From contig CAMYYV010000004.1 of the NCBI GenBank assembly GCA_947303625.1, positions 1 through 54,190 on the forward strand: a DNA stretch of 54,190 nucleotides. The letters run 5' to 3'. Positions 44,163 to 52,843 of this stretch are shown here, piece by piece. The notes below the pieces were generated by a model. That model saw nothing but the letters and a program-made list of their open reading frames with translations. It was not told where the DNA came from and did no database searches. Each line of letters starts with the position of its first letter. Position 1 is the first letter of the stretch. The DNA comes from an uncultured Bacteroidales bacterium (GTDB taxonomy: Bacteria > Bacteroidota > Bacteroidia > Bacteroidales > F082). The position numbers and the translations under genes are program-made.

Positions 44163-44235
44163 CCTTTCCGTGCATGTCATGCCACCCGACGACGGAGGGA
44201 GGGCATCGATGCACGGAAAGGTTCGGTATGACATG
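44163..44235. repeat. repeat with two overlapping inverted-repeat pairings (CCTTTCCGTGCAT/ATGCACGGAAAGG and CATGTCATGCC/GGTATGACATG)
   Basis: Arms 44163-44175 / 44209-44221 (13/13) and 44173-44183 / 44225-44235 (10/11). Confidence 0.88.
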
Positions 44236-44241
44236 AAAACC

Positions 44242-45618
44242 TTAACCCAGTCTCTTGAACTGGCAGGTGAAGTGACGCATCAGCTCGGCTTCCCAGGTGA
44301 TTTCGAGGCCGCGCTTGATGCTGTCGCGACGGTCGTACACGTTCTTCAGGGCGGCGGCGATGACGTCCATGTGGTTGTTGGTGTAGACACGGCGCGGGAT
44401 GCAGAGGCGCACGAAGTCGTTGCCTCCGAAGCGGTTCTCACGAGTGACCGGGTCACGGTCAGCCAACACATAACCGATCTCACAAGCACGGATGCCGGCT
44501 TCGAGATAAAGCTCACAAGTCAGCGTCTGGGCGGGGAACTCTTCCTTCGGGATGTTGGTCAACACCTTATCGGCATCGACGAAGATGGCGTGGCCACCGG
44601 CAGGACGCTGGTAAGGGATGCCGTACTCATCGAGTTTGGCGGCAAGGTAGTGCACCTGCTTGATGCGGGTCTCGACCATGTCGAATTCGATGTTTTCCTT
44701 CAGACCGACAGCCAGGGCATCCATGTCACGACCGTTCATGCCACCGTAAGTCAGGAAGCCTTCGAAGGGGATGCAGAACAACTTGGCACCTTCGTACCAG
44801 TCCTTCTTGTTGGTGGCAATAAAGCCACCCATATTGACGAGGGCGTCCTTCTTGGCGCTCATTGTCATGGCATCGGCGTAGGAATACATCTCCTTGGCAA
44901 TCTCGCGGAGAGTCTTGTTCTCGTAACCCTTCTCACGGGTCTTGATGAAGTAGCAGTTCTCGATGAAACGGGCGCTGTCGACGACGACAGGCACGCCATA
45001 TTTATGGCAGAGGGCGCAGGTCTCGCGGATGTTCTGCATGCTGACGGGCTGACCACCGACGGTGTTGTTGGTGACGGTGAGGACCATGAACGGAACGTTG
45101 CCCTTATTTTCTTGCAGCACTTTCTCCAGTTTCTCGAGGCTGACATTGCCCTTGAAAGGCACTTCAAGCTGGGTGTCGTAGGCTTCAGGCACAGTGACGT
45201 CGATGGCGAAGGCCTTGCGGCTCTCGATGTGACCCTTGGTGGTGTCGAAGTGGGCATTGCCAGGGATGACCATGCCAGGCTTCACGAGGTAGGAGAACAA
45301 CACGTTCTCGGCGGCGCGGCCTTGGTGCGTTGGGATGACGTATTCAAAACCAGTCAGTTCGGTAATGGTGTCCTTCATGTGATAGAACGAGCGGGCACCT
45401 CCGTAACTCTCGTCGCCCATCATCATCGCGCTCCACTGGCGGTCGCTCATGGCGCCGGTGCCACTGTCGGTAAGCAAGTCGATGTAGACAGAGTCGGATT
45501 TCAGCATGAAGATGTTATTGTGGGCCTCTTCAAGCCACTTTTCGCGTTGTTCGCGGGTGGATTTCTTAATGGGTTCGACCATCTTGATTTTCCACGCTTC
45601 TGCAAAAGGTAATTCCAT
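44242..45618 (-). CDS. tnaA: tryptophanase (tryptophanase/tyrosine phenol-lyase family)
   Basis: YIDLLTDSGTGAMSDRQWSAMMMGDESYGGARSFYHM, PTHQGRAAENVLFSYL, PLP-Lys region ADAMTMSAKKDALVNMGGF. Confidence 0.92.
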   Translation of the reverse strand: MELPFAEAWKIKMVEPIKKSTREQREKWLEEAHNNIFMLKSDSVYIDLLTDSGTGAMSDRQWSAMMMGDESYGGARSFYHMKDTITELTGFEYVIPTHQGRAAENVLFSYLVKPGMVIPGNAHFDTTKGHIESRKAFAIDVTVPEAYDTQLEVPFKGNVSLEKLEKVLQENKGNVPFMVLTVTNNTVGGQPVSMQNIRETCALCHKYGVPVVVDSARFIENCYFIKTREKGYENKTLREIAKEMYSYADAMTMSAKKDALVNMGGFIATNKKDWYEGAKLFCIPFEGFLTYGGMNGRDMDALAVGLKENIEFDMVETRIKQVHYLAAKLDEYGIPYQRPAGGHAIFVDADKVLTNIPKEEFPAQTLTCELYLEAGIRACEIGYVLADRDPVTRENRFGGNDFVRLCIPRRVYTNNHMDVIAAALKNVYDRRDSIKRGLEITWEAELMRHFTCQFKRLG

Positions 45619-45660
45619 GATATTTTAAGTTATTAAGTTGTTTAGTTATTCTGTTGATCA

Positions 45661-45720
45661 GTTTAGAGTTCAGTGTTGAGAGTTGAGAGTCAGTTGTAAG
45701 TTTAGAGTTGAAAGTGGGAA
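45661..45720. repeat. low-complexity GTTtAGAGTT/GTTGAGAGTTGAGAGT-type intergenic repeat
   Basis: TTTAGAGTT at 45662-45670 and 45701-45709, with GTTGAGAGTTGAGAGT between. Confidence 0.65.
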
Positions 45721-45770
45721 GGTTTTTGGGAATATAATAGAGTGTTTTTGAAACGAGAATGACTGATTCT

Positions 45771-45798
45771 GCATTCAACATTCAGCATTCAGCATTCA
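45771..45798. repeat. four tandem 7-mers GCATTCA ACATTCA GCATTCA GCATTCA
   Basis: Direct reading of the sequence. Confidence 0.9.
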
Positions 45799-45939
45799 AG
45801 AGAACCTGTCGCGTTCCTTGATGTTCAAATAAACCATATTACCAAAAATGTGGGGCATATCAATAATAAGGTGCTTTTCAAAAACGCTTCAAAGATAAGG
45901 ATTTTTTGGGTATTGGTAACGGCTTCAACAAGTTTTTTC

Positions 45940-45947
45940 TATTTTTG
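45940..45947 (+). promoter_or_regulatory. Bacteroidota -7 element TATTTTTG for the 45965 gene
   Basis: TAnnTTTG, 18 nt upstream of the ATG. Confidence 0.6.
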
Positions 45948-45964
45948 CTCCAAATTAATTCCAA

Positions 45965-47062
45965 ATGAAAAAACTGCTCCTTACATTGTTGGTTTGTCTT
46001 GCGTCCACTACAGCCTTTGCCGACACTGTTTTCACCGAAGGCTTCGAATATGCCAACCACGACTTTGGAACCCCCATCGGATGGATCTGTAACGACAGTT
46101 CGTGGCGCTGCGGCTATCTTGAGAAAGACCACAACCGCATCCCGCACACGGGCAACTGGTATGCCTTTAGCGATACGGACAATGCGTGGATGTTCATGCC
46201 CTTCTCGCTGTTCTCGCGTATGCAATATCGCTTCAGCTGCTGGGCCATCTCCGACGGTGACTGCCAGCTTGAGTTTTGGACGGGCACGGATGCCAGCCCC
46301 GAGAGCATGCATACCTTGCTGCTTTCAACTCTAGTCGGTGGAGGCGAATACGAGAAATGCTCTTCCTATGTCGACACCATCCCTGCAGGATGCCAATATA
46401 TTGCCATCCATGCTGTGACAGGCTCTGGAGCCAGTCATCTCACCATCGACGACATTGAGATCGAGATGGTGGAGCAATACACCTTTGAAGCCACGGAGAT
46501 CACAGGCGACACAGCCATGTATCCCGGCACAGAGGCCACCTTCCGCTTCCTCATCCACAACACGGGCTACGACCCCGTCGACATCACGGTACACCCTTCC
46601 GACGAGTTTTTTACTGACTTCGGTTTCTACCACGAAGGCAGCATGGCGACCACCTTCCCCACCCAACCCGATGAGACTATAGAAGTAACCGTCCACACCA
46701 CGCTGCGCCCCGAGGTGGAACCTGGTACAATGGCTTGGCTCGACATCCGGATGACCATCCCATGCAACTGCAACACCGCCTTGGTCACCTTCTGGGTGAC
46801 ACCGCTCGATCCAACGGCTGTTTCGGAAGACGAGTCTATGGTCAGCCTCTTCCCCAACCCCACCACCGACTTCGTTACCATCGAAGCGGAAGGGCTGCGA
46901 CATGTCGACGTGATTGACGCAACAGGAAGATCGATAAAGAGCGTCCCCGCTACCGAAAACGCTCTTCAACTTGACTTGACCGGCCTGAGGCCTGGCATTT
47001 ATTACATCTCGGCCAAGACCTGTTCCACTTCCTCTTTTGTGAAGTCGATCCTGAAGATGTGA
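45965..47062 (+). CDS. secreted protein with choice-of-anchor-J-like domain and T9SS type A sorting domain
   Basis: Signal peptide MKKLLLTLLVCLASTTAFA; C-terminus LFPNPTTDFVTIEAEGLRHVDVIDATGRSIKSVP...LRPGIYYISAKTCSTSSFVKSILKM. Confidence 0.85.
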   Translation: MKKLLLTLLVCLASTTAFADTVFTEGFEYANHDFGTPIGWICNDSSWRCGYLEKDHNRIPHTGNWYAFSDTDNAWMFMPFSLFSRMQYRFSCWAISDGDCQLEFWTGTDASPESMHTLLLSTLVGGGEYEKCSSYVDTIPAGCQYIAIHAVTGSGASHLTIDDIEIEMVEQYTFEATEITGDTAMYPGTEATFRFLIHNTGYDPVDITVHPSDEFFTDFGFYHEGSMATTFPTQPDETIEVTVHTTLRPEVEPGTMAWLDIRMTIPCNCNTALVTFWVTPLDPTAVSEDESMVSLFPNPTTDFVTIEAEGLRHVDVIDATGRSIKSVPATENALQLDLTGLRPGIYYISAKTCSTSSFVKSILKM

Positions 47063-48291
47063 TTCGGCTCCAGGTAACAAACCTCATGCTCAGCTTGGAA
47101 ACGTTTCTCGCCACCGCCCGTGATATTGAGCATCACCACGTCATCGGCTTTCACTACACCTTTCTCTATCGTTTGTTGCAATGAAGCCGTGGCCACCGCT
47201 GCGGCATGGTAGATGTCGATGCCTTCAGTTTCCTCAAAGAGGGCCTTGGCGGCATTAGCTTCAGCGTTGCTGACGGCGAGGATGTCGCCATGGGTGTCCT
47301 TCAAGGCGTCGTAAAGTCCTCCTGCGAGGCTGTATGGCGGCTTGCGGTTGGAGAGCACTGGGGCACATATCTCGGCAGCATCGCGGCGGGCTTGATCAGG
47401 ATCGTAAGGCAGCATGACTCGCGAGTCGGCACGCCAGGCGTCATACATCGGCACAAAGGGTTTGTTTTGCGACACCATAAGGCGGGCCATGTGAGTGCCG
47501 AAGCGACCGTCTTCGATGAAGCGCAGGTTGGCCTCCCATGCGGCAATGGCACCCGTGCCACTACCCACGGCTTGGAAGTAGAAGTCGGGTGTGCGGCCGA
47601 TGAAGGTCGTGGCCGACATCATTGTGGTGCCCATGCCGTCGCGACGCGCGATGTTCTTGGCACCGCCTTCGGCGAGGTAACCTTCGAGTTCACAGACCAC
47701 ATTTGACAGGTTGATGGCGTCGAAGTAGTCGCTGCCTCTCTCGGTGGTGATGAGTTTCACGCAGGGATTCAAAGGCTTGTCAAACCACAGCGCGTTGATG
47801 TTGTCCTGCGGCACACACAGCAACAGCTTGATGCCATTATCGGAGCACACCTTGGCGAAGGCGCGGGCCGTGTTGCCAGCCGAGGCCACCACAAGCACTT
47901 TGTCCTTCATATCGTCGCCCAAGCGGGCGCACACCGAGTAGGCCTCCATCTCCTTAAACGAGCAGGTCGTCATGCGGGCGTTGCGCTCCGGCCACCAACC
48001 GTTGAAGGTGATGTAAAGATTGTTCAGCCCCAAGCGTTGGGCTAAAGCCTCACTCTTGTAGGTAACGGGTTCCGAAGGTTTGTTGAGCATCGTCTTGATG
48101 GGCAGCCAGTCGGCATAACGATACAAGCCGAGGCAAGCGCCCTCCTTCACTTCAAGTTGTTTCTTCTCATAAACGGGACGCACCATGCTAGGTTTGTCGC
48201 ATTGTTTGTCGTCCAGCGTCCAACCTTCGTCATCGAAAAGACGACCCGTTGCAACCGTCTGCAACTGGTATTTCGTAGGAACAAATATCAT
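47002..48291 (-). CDS. PLP-dependent threonine synthase-like protein, cysteate synthase-type
   Basis: PLP fold features SFKEMEAYSVCARL, VVASAGNTARAFAKVC, VGSGTGAIAAWEA, LNITGGGEKRF; resembles the cysteate synthase-type proteins of Bacteroides. Confidence 0.78.
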   Translation of the reverse strand: MIFVPTKYQLQTVATGRLFDDEGWTLDDKQCDKPSMVRPVYEKKQLEVKEGACLGLYRYADWLPIKTMLNKPSEPVTYKSEALAQRLGLNNLYITFNGWWPERNARMTTCSFKEMEAYSVCARLGDDMKDKVLVVASAGNTARAFAKVCSDNGIKLLLCVPQDNINALWFDKPLNPCVKLITTERGSDYFDAINLSNVVCELEGYLAEGGAKNIARRDGMGTTMMSATTFIGRTPDFYFQAVGSGTGAIAAWEANLRFIEDGRFGTHMARLMVSQNKPFVPMYDAWRADSRVMLPYDPDQARRDAAEICAPVLSNRKPPYSLAGGLYDALKDTHGDILAVSNAEANAAKALFEETEGIDIYHAAAVATASLQQTIEKGVVKADDVVMLNITGGGEKRFQAEHEVCYLEPNHIFRIDFTKEEVEQVLAEM

Positions 48292-48320
48292 AATGGTATC
48301 TTTTTGCGGTTATTAACGCG

Positions 48321-48328
48321 CAAAGATA
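48321..48328 (-). promoter_or_regulatory. Bacteroidota -7 element TATCTTTG for the cysteate synthase-like gene
   Basis: CAAAGATA on the plus strand, 30 nt upstream of the ATG. Confidence 0.6.
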
Positions 48329-48368
48329 CAAAAAGTAAGAAAATGGATAGTAAAGGCATTTACTATTT

Positions 48369-51300
48369 TTATCTCACCACTATCTTTTGGATGCGGACGT
48401 CGTTGGCAGTGACGAGGCGCAGCACATACAAGCCAGGGAGCATCCCTGCTGTAGAGACGTTGCGCGCAACGTCTGTACAACGAATAATGCGTCCCGTTAT
48501 ATCCACAATCTGCAACGATGCACCTTGGCACGTCTCTGCCAGACGGATCTCACCATCGGCATAATACGCGAAGGTATCATTGTCGTCGTTTGCGTCCCCG
48601 CAAACGAACACCAACTTGAAGCGATTGGCGTAGTCGGTGGTGCGGGCGTCAAAAGAGTATTGCGCTAGCCCTTCGACGGTCTCAGGGATCAGCAAATCCA
48701 CATCCGCCCCTGTCAAGTTGTCGACGAGGTGCAGGTAGTCAAGATTGAGGTTGCGTGTGTCGACGCTGAGCGTCTGTGTGCCGTTGCCATGGGTCTCATA
48801 GCAGAGATCCAAGGCTTCGGCGCCATCGCGCACCAGCATGACATAGGGCTTGTGTTCAGCGACAAGATAAAGGCCCGAATGCTGTCCACTCATGTCTAAG
48901 AGCGGCATGCTGACACCCTCGTTGAGCTTGACGTATGCCTTTTCGTCGCCCACGTTAAGGCAGAGATATTGATCTTCTTCAAAGGTCTCGCCCCGTTTGC
49001 TTTGTGGGTTGAGCGTCACCGTCTGGTTGATGGCGTTGGCCTTGACCATAAAGCCGCGACCCACAGGCACGCTGTTGCTGTTGACGTAAGTCCACGCGTC
49101 GTCATGGTTGAGGTAATAATAGCCGTCCGACACTTGGCTGCTCTTTGTGAAAGTGATGTCGTGGGCAACAGGATTGCCGAGCATGTTGAAGCCTTTCAGG
49201 TCGGCACTACCATTGGCATAACTTAAGTCGACAGTTGCACTGTAGTTGCCGCTGTTGAGGGTGCCGCCCATGCGAAGGGCAGTGCCAGGGTTGTGGGCAT
49301 AGAGATAGCCCGTGCCACCCGTCAGGGTGAAAGCGTTCGCTTTGTAGTTAATCCATTCCTTTCCTTCGCTATTTCCGTCCTCGTCGTATTTGTAAAGGTC
49401 AAAGCTGCTTTCAATCATTGTCCCAGCAGGAGCAAATGACGTAAAAGGAGCGGCGATGGTGTACCAGCCGCCATCGTCAGTGTAGGGGTGAATAGTCTTC
49501 TTCATTGTGGCCTTCACGCCTTCGTTATGATGCACAAGCTGACCTCCCTCTTCGATTATCAATTGACTGGCATCATTGCAGGTAGCCGTTCCTGAAACCG
49601 TGAGCATGACCCCACTGCCAATAGTGTGCTTGTCGAAGGAAAAAATGTTTGCAATAGTCTCGTTTTGGGTATGATTGTATTCCTCGCCACGGATATACAA
49701 CTCCACTTTCGCCATATCGCTCGTGCTAGCATAACAGCTGAATATGGGAGAATTGTTGTTGGGATTATAACGGAGATGGTTCCTTGTGTTGGTTCCTTGG
49801 GCGATAATGGTTGCAGTGCCATCAGATTCTATGGAAACCGACCACTGACCGTTGGCATCATTGGTGGCTTGTGTCTTCAGGTAGTTTTTTCCGCTACTAG
49901 CGGCATACAGATAACCACCATTATTGCCCCAATGAGCATCAAAGAAAGTCCAAGCTTCGCTTTGACCACCCAAAGTCAATTCGCAAACTGCATCGCTGAT
50001 GGTTCCAATTACTCCATCAGTTATAGAAACTCCTGTAGCAGCTCTATTATTATCGTTCTGCGTCGTGCTCAAGGCCTTCCCTGCTGCTGTGTTCACGATG
50101 AGGTAGGTCCTTCCGGCCACGAGTTGATCCGTGGAGGTGACGAGATGATATTGCTGGGCAAAAGGCGCGCCCACATACACGAAAACGGCACTCACTGTGA
50201 CATTGCTGGCAGGCATCACAAACTGGTTGCCCGTGACATCGATGGGATTGTTCAGGGCATCTGTGACGGTCCAATAATCAAGCTCATAACCAGCATCAGG
50301 TGTGGCGGTAAGGGTAACAGTGGCACCTTCTACGGCTTCCTCTGCATTGGCACTGATGCTACCATGTTCGACCTCGGCAAGTGTGATGCTGTAAGTTTCT
50401 ATCTTTTTGTAGAGTTGAATGGAATTTTGGGTAGAACCATAGTAACGGAAACGATCGGCACTACCATTATACTGTAATGTTGATGTTCCCGTTCCTTTGA
50501 TGATGATGCTTCCATTGCTCAAAGTGATGGTGTTGAGAAGTGCTGTATTCGAAGCCGTCAATCCATTTGAACTTCCACTATAGCCAATATACTTGCCACT
50601 GGCACTCTTGATGGAATAGCCATCTGTCATCGGTGCAATTGTGAAGATGGCAGCGTCTGTCTCAGCAGTTGAACCAATTTGATTATTAAAAATAGACACT
50701 GTAATAGTGTTATTATTGGCATCCAAAGTACTCAATGCTCCATTGAAGGCCTTGCCACTATTCTCATACACAATCAAATAATCCCCACTCCAGTCGGTAG
50801 GCTCGGTAGTCACCTTCACATAATCGCCATTGCCAATGTTGCCGCCCCCTTGCCAGTTTGGATCCCATATCTTGCGGGCATATTCAGGATGGTCGATGAA
50901 GGGGTTGCGGTTGTGTTGGTAATCGCTGTAAATGACATTATTACGATCGATTTCCTTCTGACTCACAGGGTCGCTTTCATTCCAACTCAAAAGCATCTGA
51001 ATAGCCCAAGGCTCGATTTCCGACTTGTTGGTCATACCACTAGTACCCCAATCGTCATCCTCGGTGTAATAACGCACGCTCATATACATAAGAGCGCGGG
51101 CAAAGTCGCCTTTGTATTCATCAATAGGTTCAAAAACGGTGCCATTATAGCCTAACGAAGACTTGCATGTGCCTAATTTAGAGCCGTTTTGCGAAGTCCA
51201 TGAAGCAGTACTCACTTCACCATAGGGGTAATTGCTCCTTTTGGAGTTCACAAAACCATCGGTAGGAAAGACATGATGCAAGTCGCGGCTTGGGGTAGCT

Positions 51301-51662
51301 TGGTCATCGCCACTGAACCAACTCTGCGGCCATGAGTGTTCGCGGTTGTAGCAGTCGCCCTCCTGTGTATATTCTCCGCATTGGTTTTGGCCCATCGAGA
51401 AGGTATAAGGTGCCGTACCGTTAGGGATGTCGGAATACATATCCCACACTACGCCGTTGCCCTTGTCGTCGGTACTCCAGAAGGCATTCCAGATATTGGC
51501 ATAGGTAATGGAGGTATGGTTATCGATGATGTCGTGCAGGGCTTGTCGCAGCTCGGTGCCAGTCTTGCCCGAAGCACTGTTGTAATAACCGTTGGGGATT
51601 TGAGCCACAATACTCATGCTTGTCAAAGCAAGCAGGAACAGGGTTATCAAGGTTTTCTTCAT
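48369..51662 (-). CDS. large secreted endonuclease I family protein with accessory domains and T9SS-type C-terminus
   Basis: N-terminal domain close to that of the 42449-43513 protein (DCYNREHSWPQSWFSGDDQATPSRDLHHVFPTDGFVNSKRSNYPYGEV); InlB-repeat-like segment VEGATVTLTATPDAGYELDYWTVT; ends LPGLYVLRLVTANDVRIQKIVVR. Confidence 0.92.
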   Translation of the reverse strand: MKKTLITLFLLALTSMSIVAQIPNGYYNSASGKTGTELRQALHDIIDNHTSITYANIWNAFWSTDDKGNGVVWDMYSDIPNGTAPYTFSMGQNQCGEYTQEGDCYNREHSWPQSWFSGDDQATPSRDLHHVFPTDGFVNSKRSNYPYGEVSTASWTSQNGSKLGTCKSSLGYNGTVFEPIDEYKGDFARALMYMSVRYYTEDDDWGTSGMTNKSEIEPWAIQMLLSWNESDPVSQKEIDRNNVIYSDYQHNRNPFIDHPEYARKIWDPNWQGGGNIGNGDYVKVTTEPTDWSGDYLIVYENSGKAFNGALSTLDANNNTITVSIFNNQIGSTAETDAAIFTIAPMTDGYSIKSASGKYIGYSGSSNGLTASNTALLNTITLSNGSIIIKGTGTSTLQYNGSADRFRYYGSTQNSIQLYKKIETYSITLAEVEHGSISANAEEAVEGATVTLTATPDAGYELDYWTVTDALNNPIDVTGNQFVMPASNVTVSAVFVYVGAPFAQQYHLVTSTDQLVAGRTYLIVNTAAGKALSTTQNDNNRAATGVSITDGVIGTISDAVCELTLGGQSEAWTFFDAHWGNNGGYLYAASSGKNYLKTQATNDANGQWSVSIESDGTATIIAQGTNTRNHLRYNPNNNSPIFSCYASTSDMAKVELYIRGEEYNHTQNETIANIFSFDKHTIGSGVMLTVSGTATCNDASQLIIEEGGQLVHHNEGVKATMKKTIHPYTDDGGWYTIAAPFTSFAPAGTMIESSFDLYKYDEDGNSEGKEWINYKANAFTLTGGTGYLYAHNPGTALRMGGTLNSGNYSATVDLSYANGSADLKGFNMLGNPVAHDITFTKSSQVSDGYYYLNHDDAWTYVNSNSVPVGRGFMVKANAINQTVTLNPQSKRGETFEEDQYLCLNVGDEKAYVKLNEGVSMPLLDMSGQHSGLYLVAEHKPYVMLVRDGAEALDLCYETHGNGTQTLSVDTRNLNLDYLHLVDNLTGADVDLLIPETVEGLAQYSFDARTTDYANRFKLVFVCGDANDDNDTFAYYADGEIRLAETCQGASLQIVDITGRIIRCTDVARNVSTAGMLPGLYVLRLVTANDVRIQKIVVR
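48451..48478. repeat. palindromic repeat GTAGAGACGTTGCG-CGCAACGTCTGTAC inside the T9SS region of the large nuclease
   Basis: 14-nt arms with one mismatch, 28 nt total; same GTAGAGACG start and length as 1085-1112; encodes TDVARNVS(T). Confidence 0.9.
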
Positions 51663-51690
51663 GACGAAAAGGTGCTTTGAAATAGAGCGG

Positions 51691-51698
51691 CAAAGATA
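51691..51698 (-). promoter_or_regulatory. Bacteroidota -7 element TATCTTTG for the large nuclease gene
   Basis: CAAAGATA on the plus strand, 29 nt upstream of the ATG at 51662. Confidence 0.6.
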
Positions 51699-51732
51699 AG
51701 AAATTCTTTTCCTACAAAAGAGGAAAAGGCAT

Positions 51733-51761
51733 AAAAAAGGGTGGCAAATTTGCCACCCTTT
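51733..51761 (-). terminator. rho-independent terminator after the exbB/exbD operon
   Basis: AAAAAAGGGTGGCAAATTTGCCACCCTTTC. Confidence 0.88.
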
Positions 51762-51783
51762 CGGTCGTTCACTAAACCTTAGT

Positions 51784-52251
51784 TTAGTTCTCCAAGGCGC
51801 TGCCTTTCAGTGTCGTGTAAGTGATACGGAAGGCACCCACCTTACGAAGTTCTTGTTTCACGTCGGTGACAACACCCATACGGGTATCTTTGTGCACCTT
51901 GAGGGCCGTGGTCATGAGCGGGCGGTCGGCCTCAGCACGTGAGTCACGTTCCTTTTGGATCCAGTCGGCGATGTCGGCCGGGCGGGCGAAGGCGTCGTCG
52001 AGTTGGATACGCGATTCGTTACCTAACTTGGCATCTTTCGGCGGACCGATGTAGATGGAGCTCACCAATGACTTGTGCTCGAGTTTTTGGATCTCGGTGG
52101 CCTTAGGCATGGCGTTCTTCACCTTCAGTTCCACGTCGCGCATGGTGGTGGTGATCATGAAGAAGAATATCAACATGTAGACGATGTCGGGCAGTGAGGA
52201 GGTGCTCACTTGCGGCACTTCCTTTTTACCTTCTTTTCTGAATTTTCCCAT
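51784..52251 (-). CDS. exbD: biopolymer transporter ExbD
   Basis: VSTSSLPDIVYMLIFFFMITTTMRDVELKVKNAMPKA. Confidence 0.92.
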   Translation of the reverse strand: MGKFRKEGKKEVPQVSTSSLPDIVYMLIFFFMITTTMRDVELKVKNAMPKATEIQKLEHKSLVSSIYIGPPKDAKLGNESRIQLDDAFARPADIADWIQKERDSRAEADRPLMTTALKVHKDTRMGVVTDVKQELRKVGAFRITYTTLKGSALEN

Positions 52252-52271
52252 ATTCTATCCTCCTTTATGTT

Positions 52272-52832
52272 TTAGTACACAACGGGTTCGGCCTCGCTGA
52301 TACGCACAGGCACGGCCTCGTTGATAGCCTTGGTTTGTTCTTCAGTGAGTTGGTCGAGGTGCTTGTGGAACTTCTGCCAAGCCAGTTCTTCCTTCATTTC
52401 ATTGAAGGCACGGGCCAACTCGTTCTGCACACTGATATACATAGCATACGACGTACCGCGGTCGTTTTGGAGGGAGATCACACCCTTCGACATGAGCACA
52501 TCGCCCACAAGGTCAAAGGTCTTGGGCTCCACTTCAGGAGCGGTTTCATCGTTGGGTCGCGGCGTCATGAAGTGCTTAGCCTCGTCCTTGAGCATGCTCA
52601 AGTCCATAGGCCTGTTATTCACCAACAGACGGTCGCTCTTGTTTACCATCACATTCATCACGTTTCTTTCCTTGACCTTGACATCCTCGACGTTTTGCTC
52701 GACGGGGGGAGGCAGACGACGGGTGATACCGTAGTCCACGTCCATCGAGGTCGTCATCAGGAAGAAACACAACAGCAAGAATGCTATGTCAGCCTGCGAA
52801 CTCGAATTGATTTCTGGTGTTTTTCTTGCCAT
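52272..52832 (-). CDS. exbD: biopolymer transporter ExbD
   Basis: TPEINSSSQADIAFLLLCFFLMTTSMDVDYGITRRLPPP. Confidence 0.92.
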   Translation of the reverse strand: MARKTPEINSSSQADIAFLLLCFFLMTTSMDVDYGITRRLPPPVEQNVEDVKVKERNVMNVMVNKSDRLLVNNRPMDLSMLKDEAKHFMTPRPNDETAPEVEPKTFDLVGDVLMSKGVISLQNDRGTSYAMYISVQNELARAFNEMKEELAWQKFHKHLDQLTEEQTKAINEAVPVRISEAEPVVY

Positions 52833-52843
52833 GATGAAATGAT

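Noticed and set aside
44110-45612. 500-aa plus-strand ORF
   Set aside because: Fully antisense to tnaA, which has clear family motifs; the composition is a mirror of tnaA codons. Shadow ORF.
45850-46092. 80-aa plus-strand ORF upstream of the T9SS protein
   Set aside because: Runs out of frame into the start of the 45965 gene and overlaps its promoter; translation shows no coherent domain.
48667-48690. Possible degenerate copy of the CCCTTCGACAGGCTCAGGGACC repeat (AGCCCTTCGACGGTCTCAGGGATC) in the large nuclease gene
   Set aside because: Several mismatches in a short sequence that also encodes a plausible native peptide (LIPETVEGLA); chance similarity cannot be excluded without alignment to relatives.
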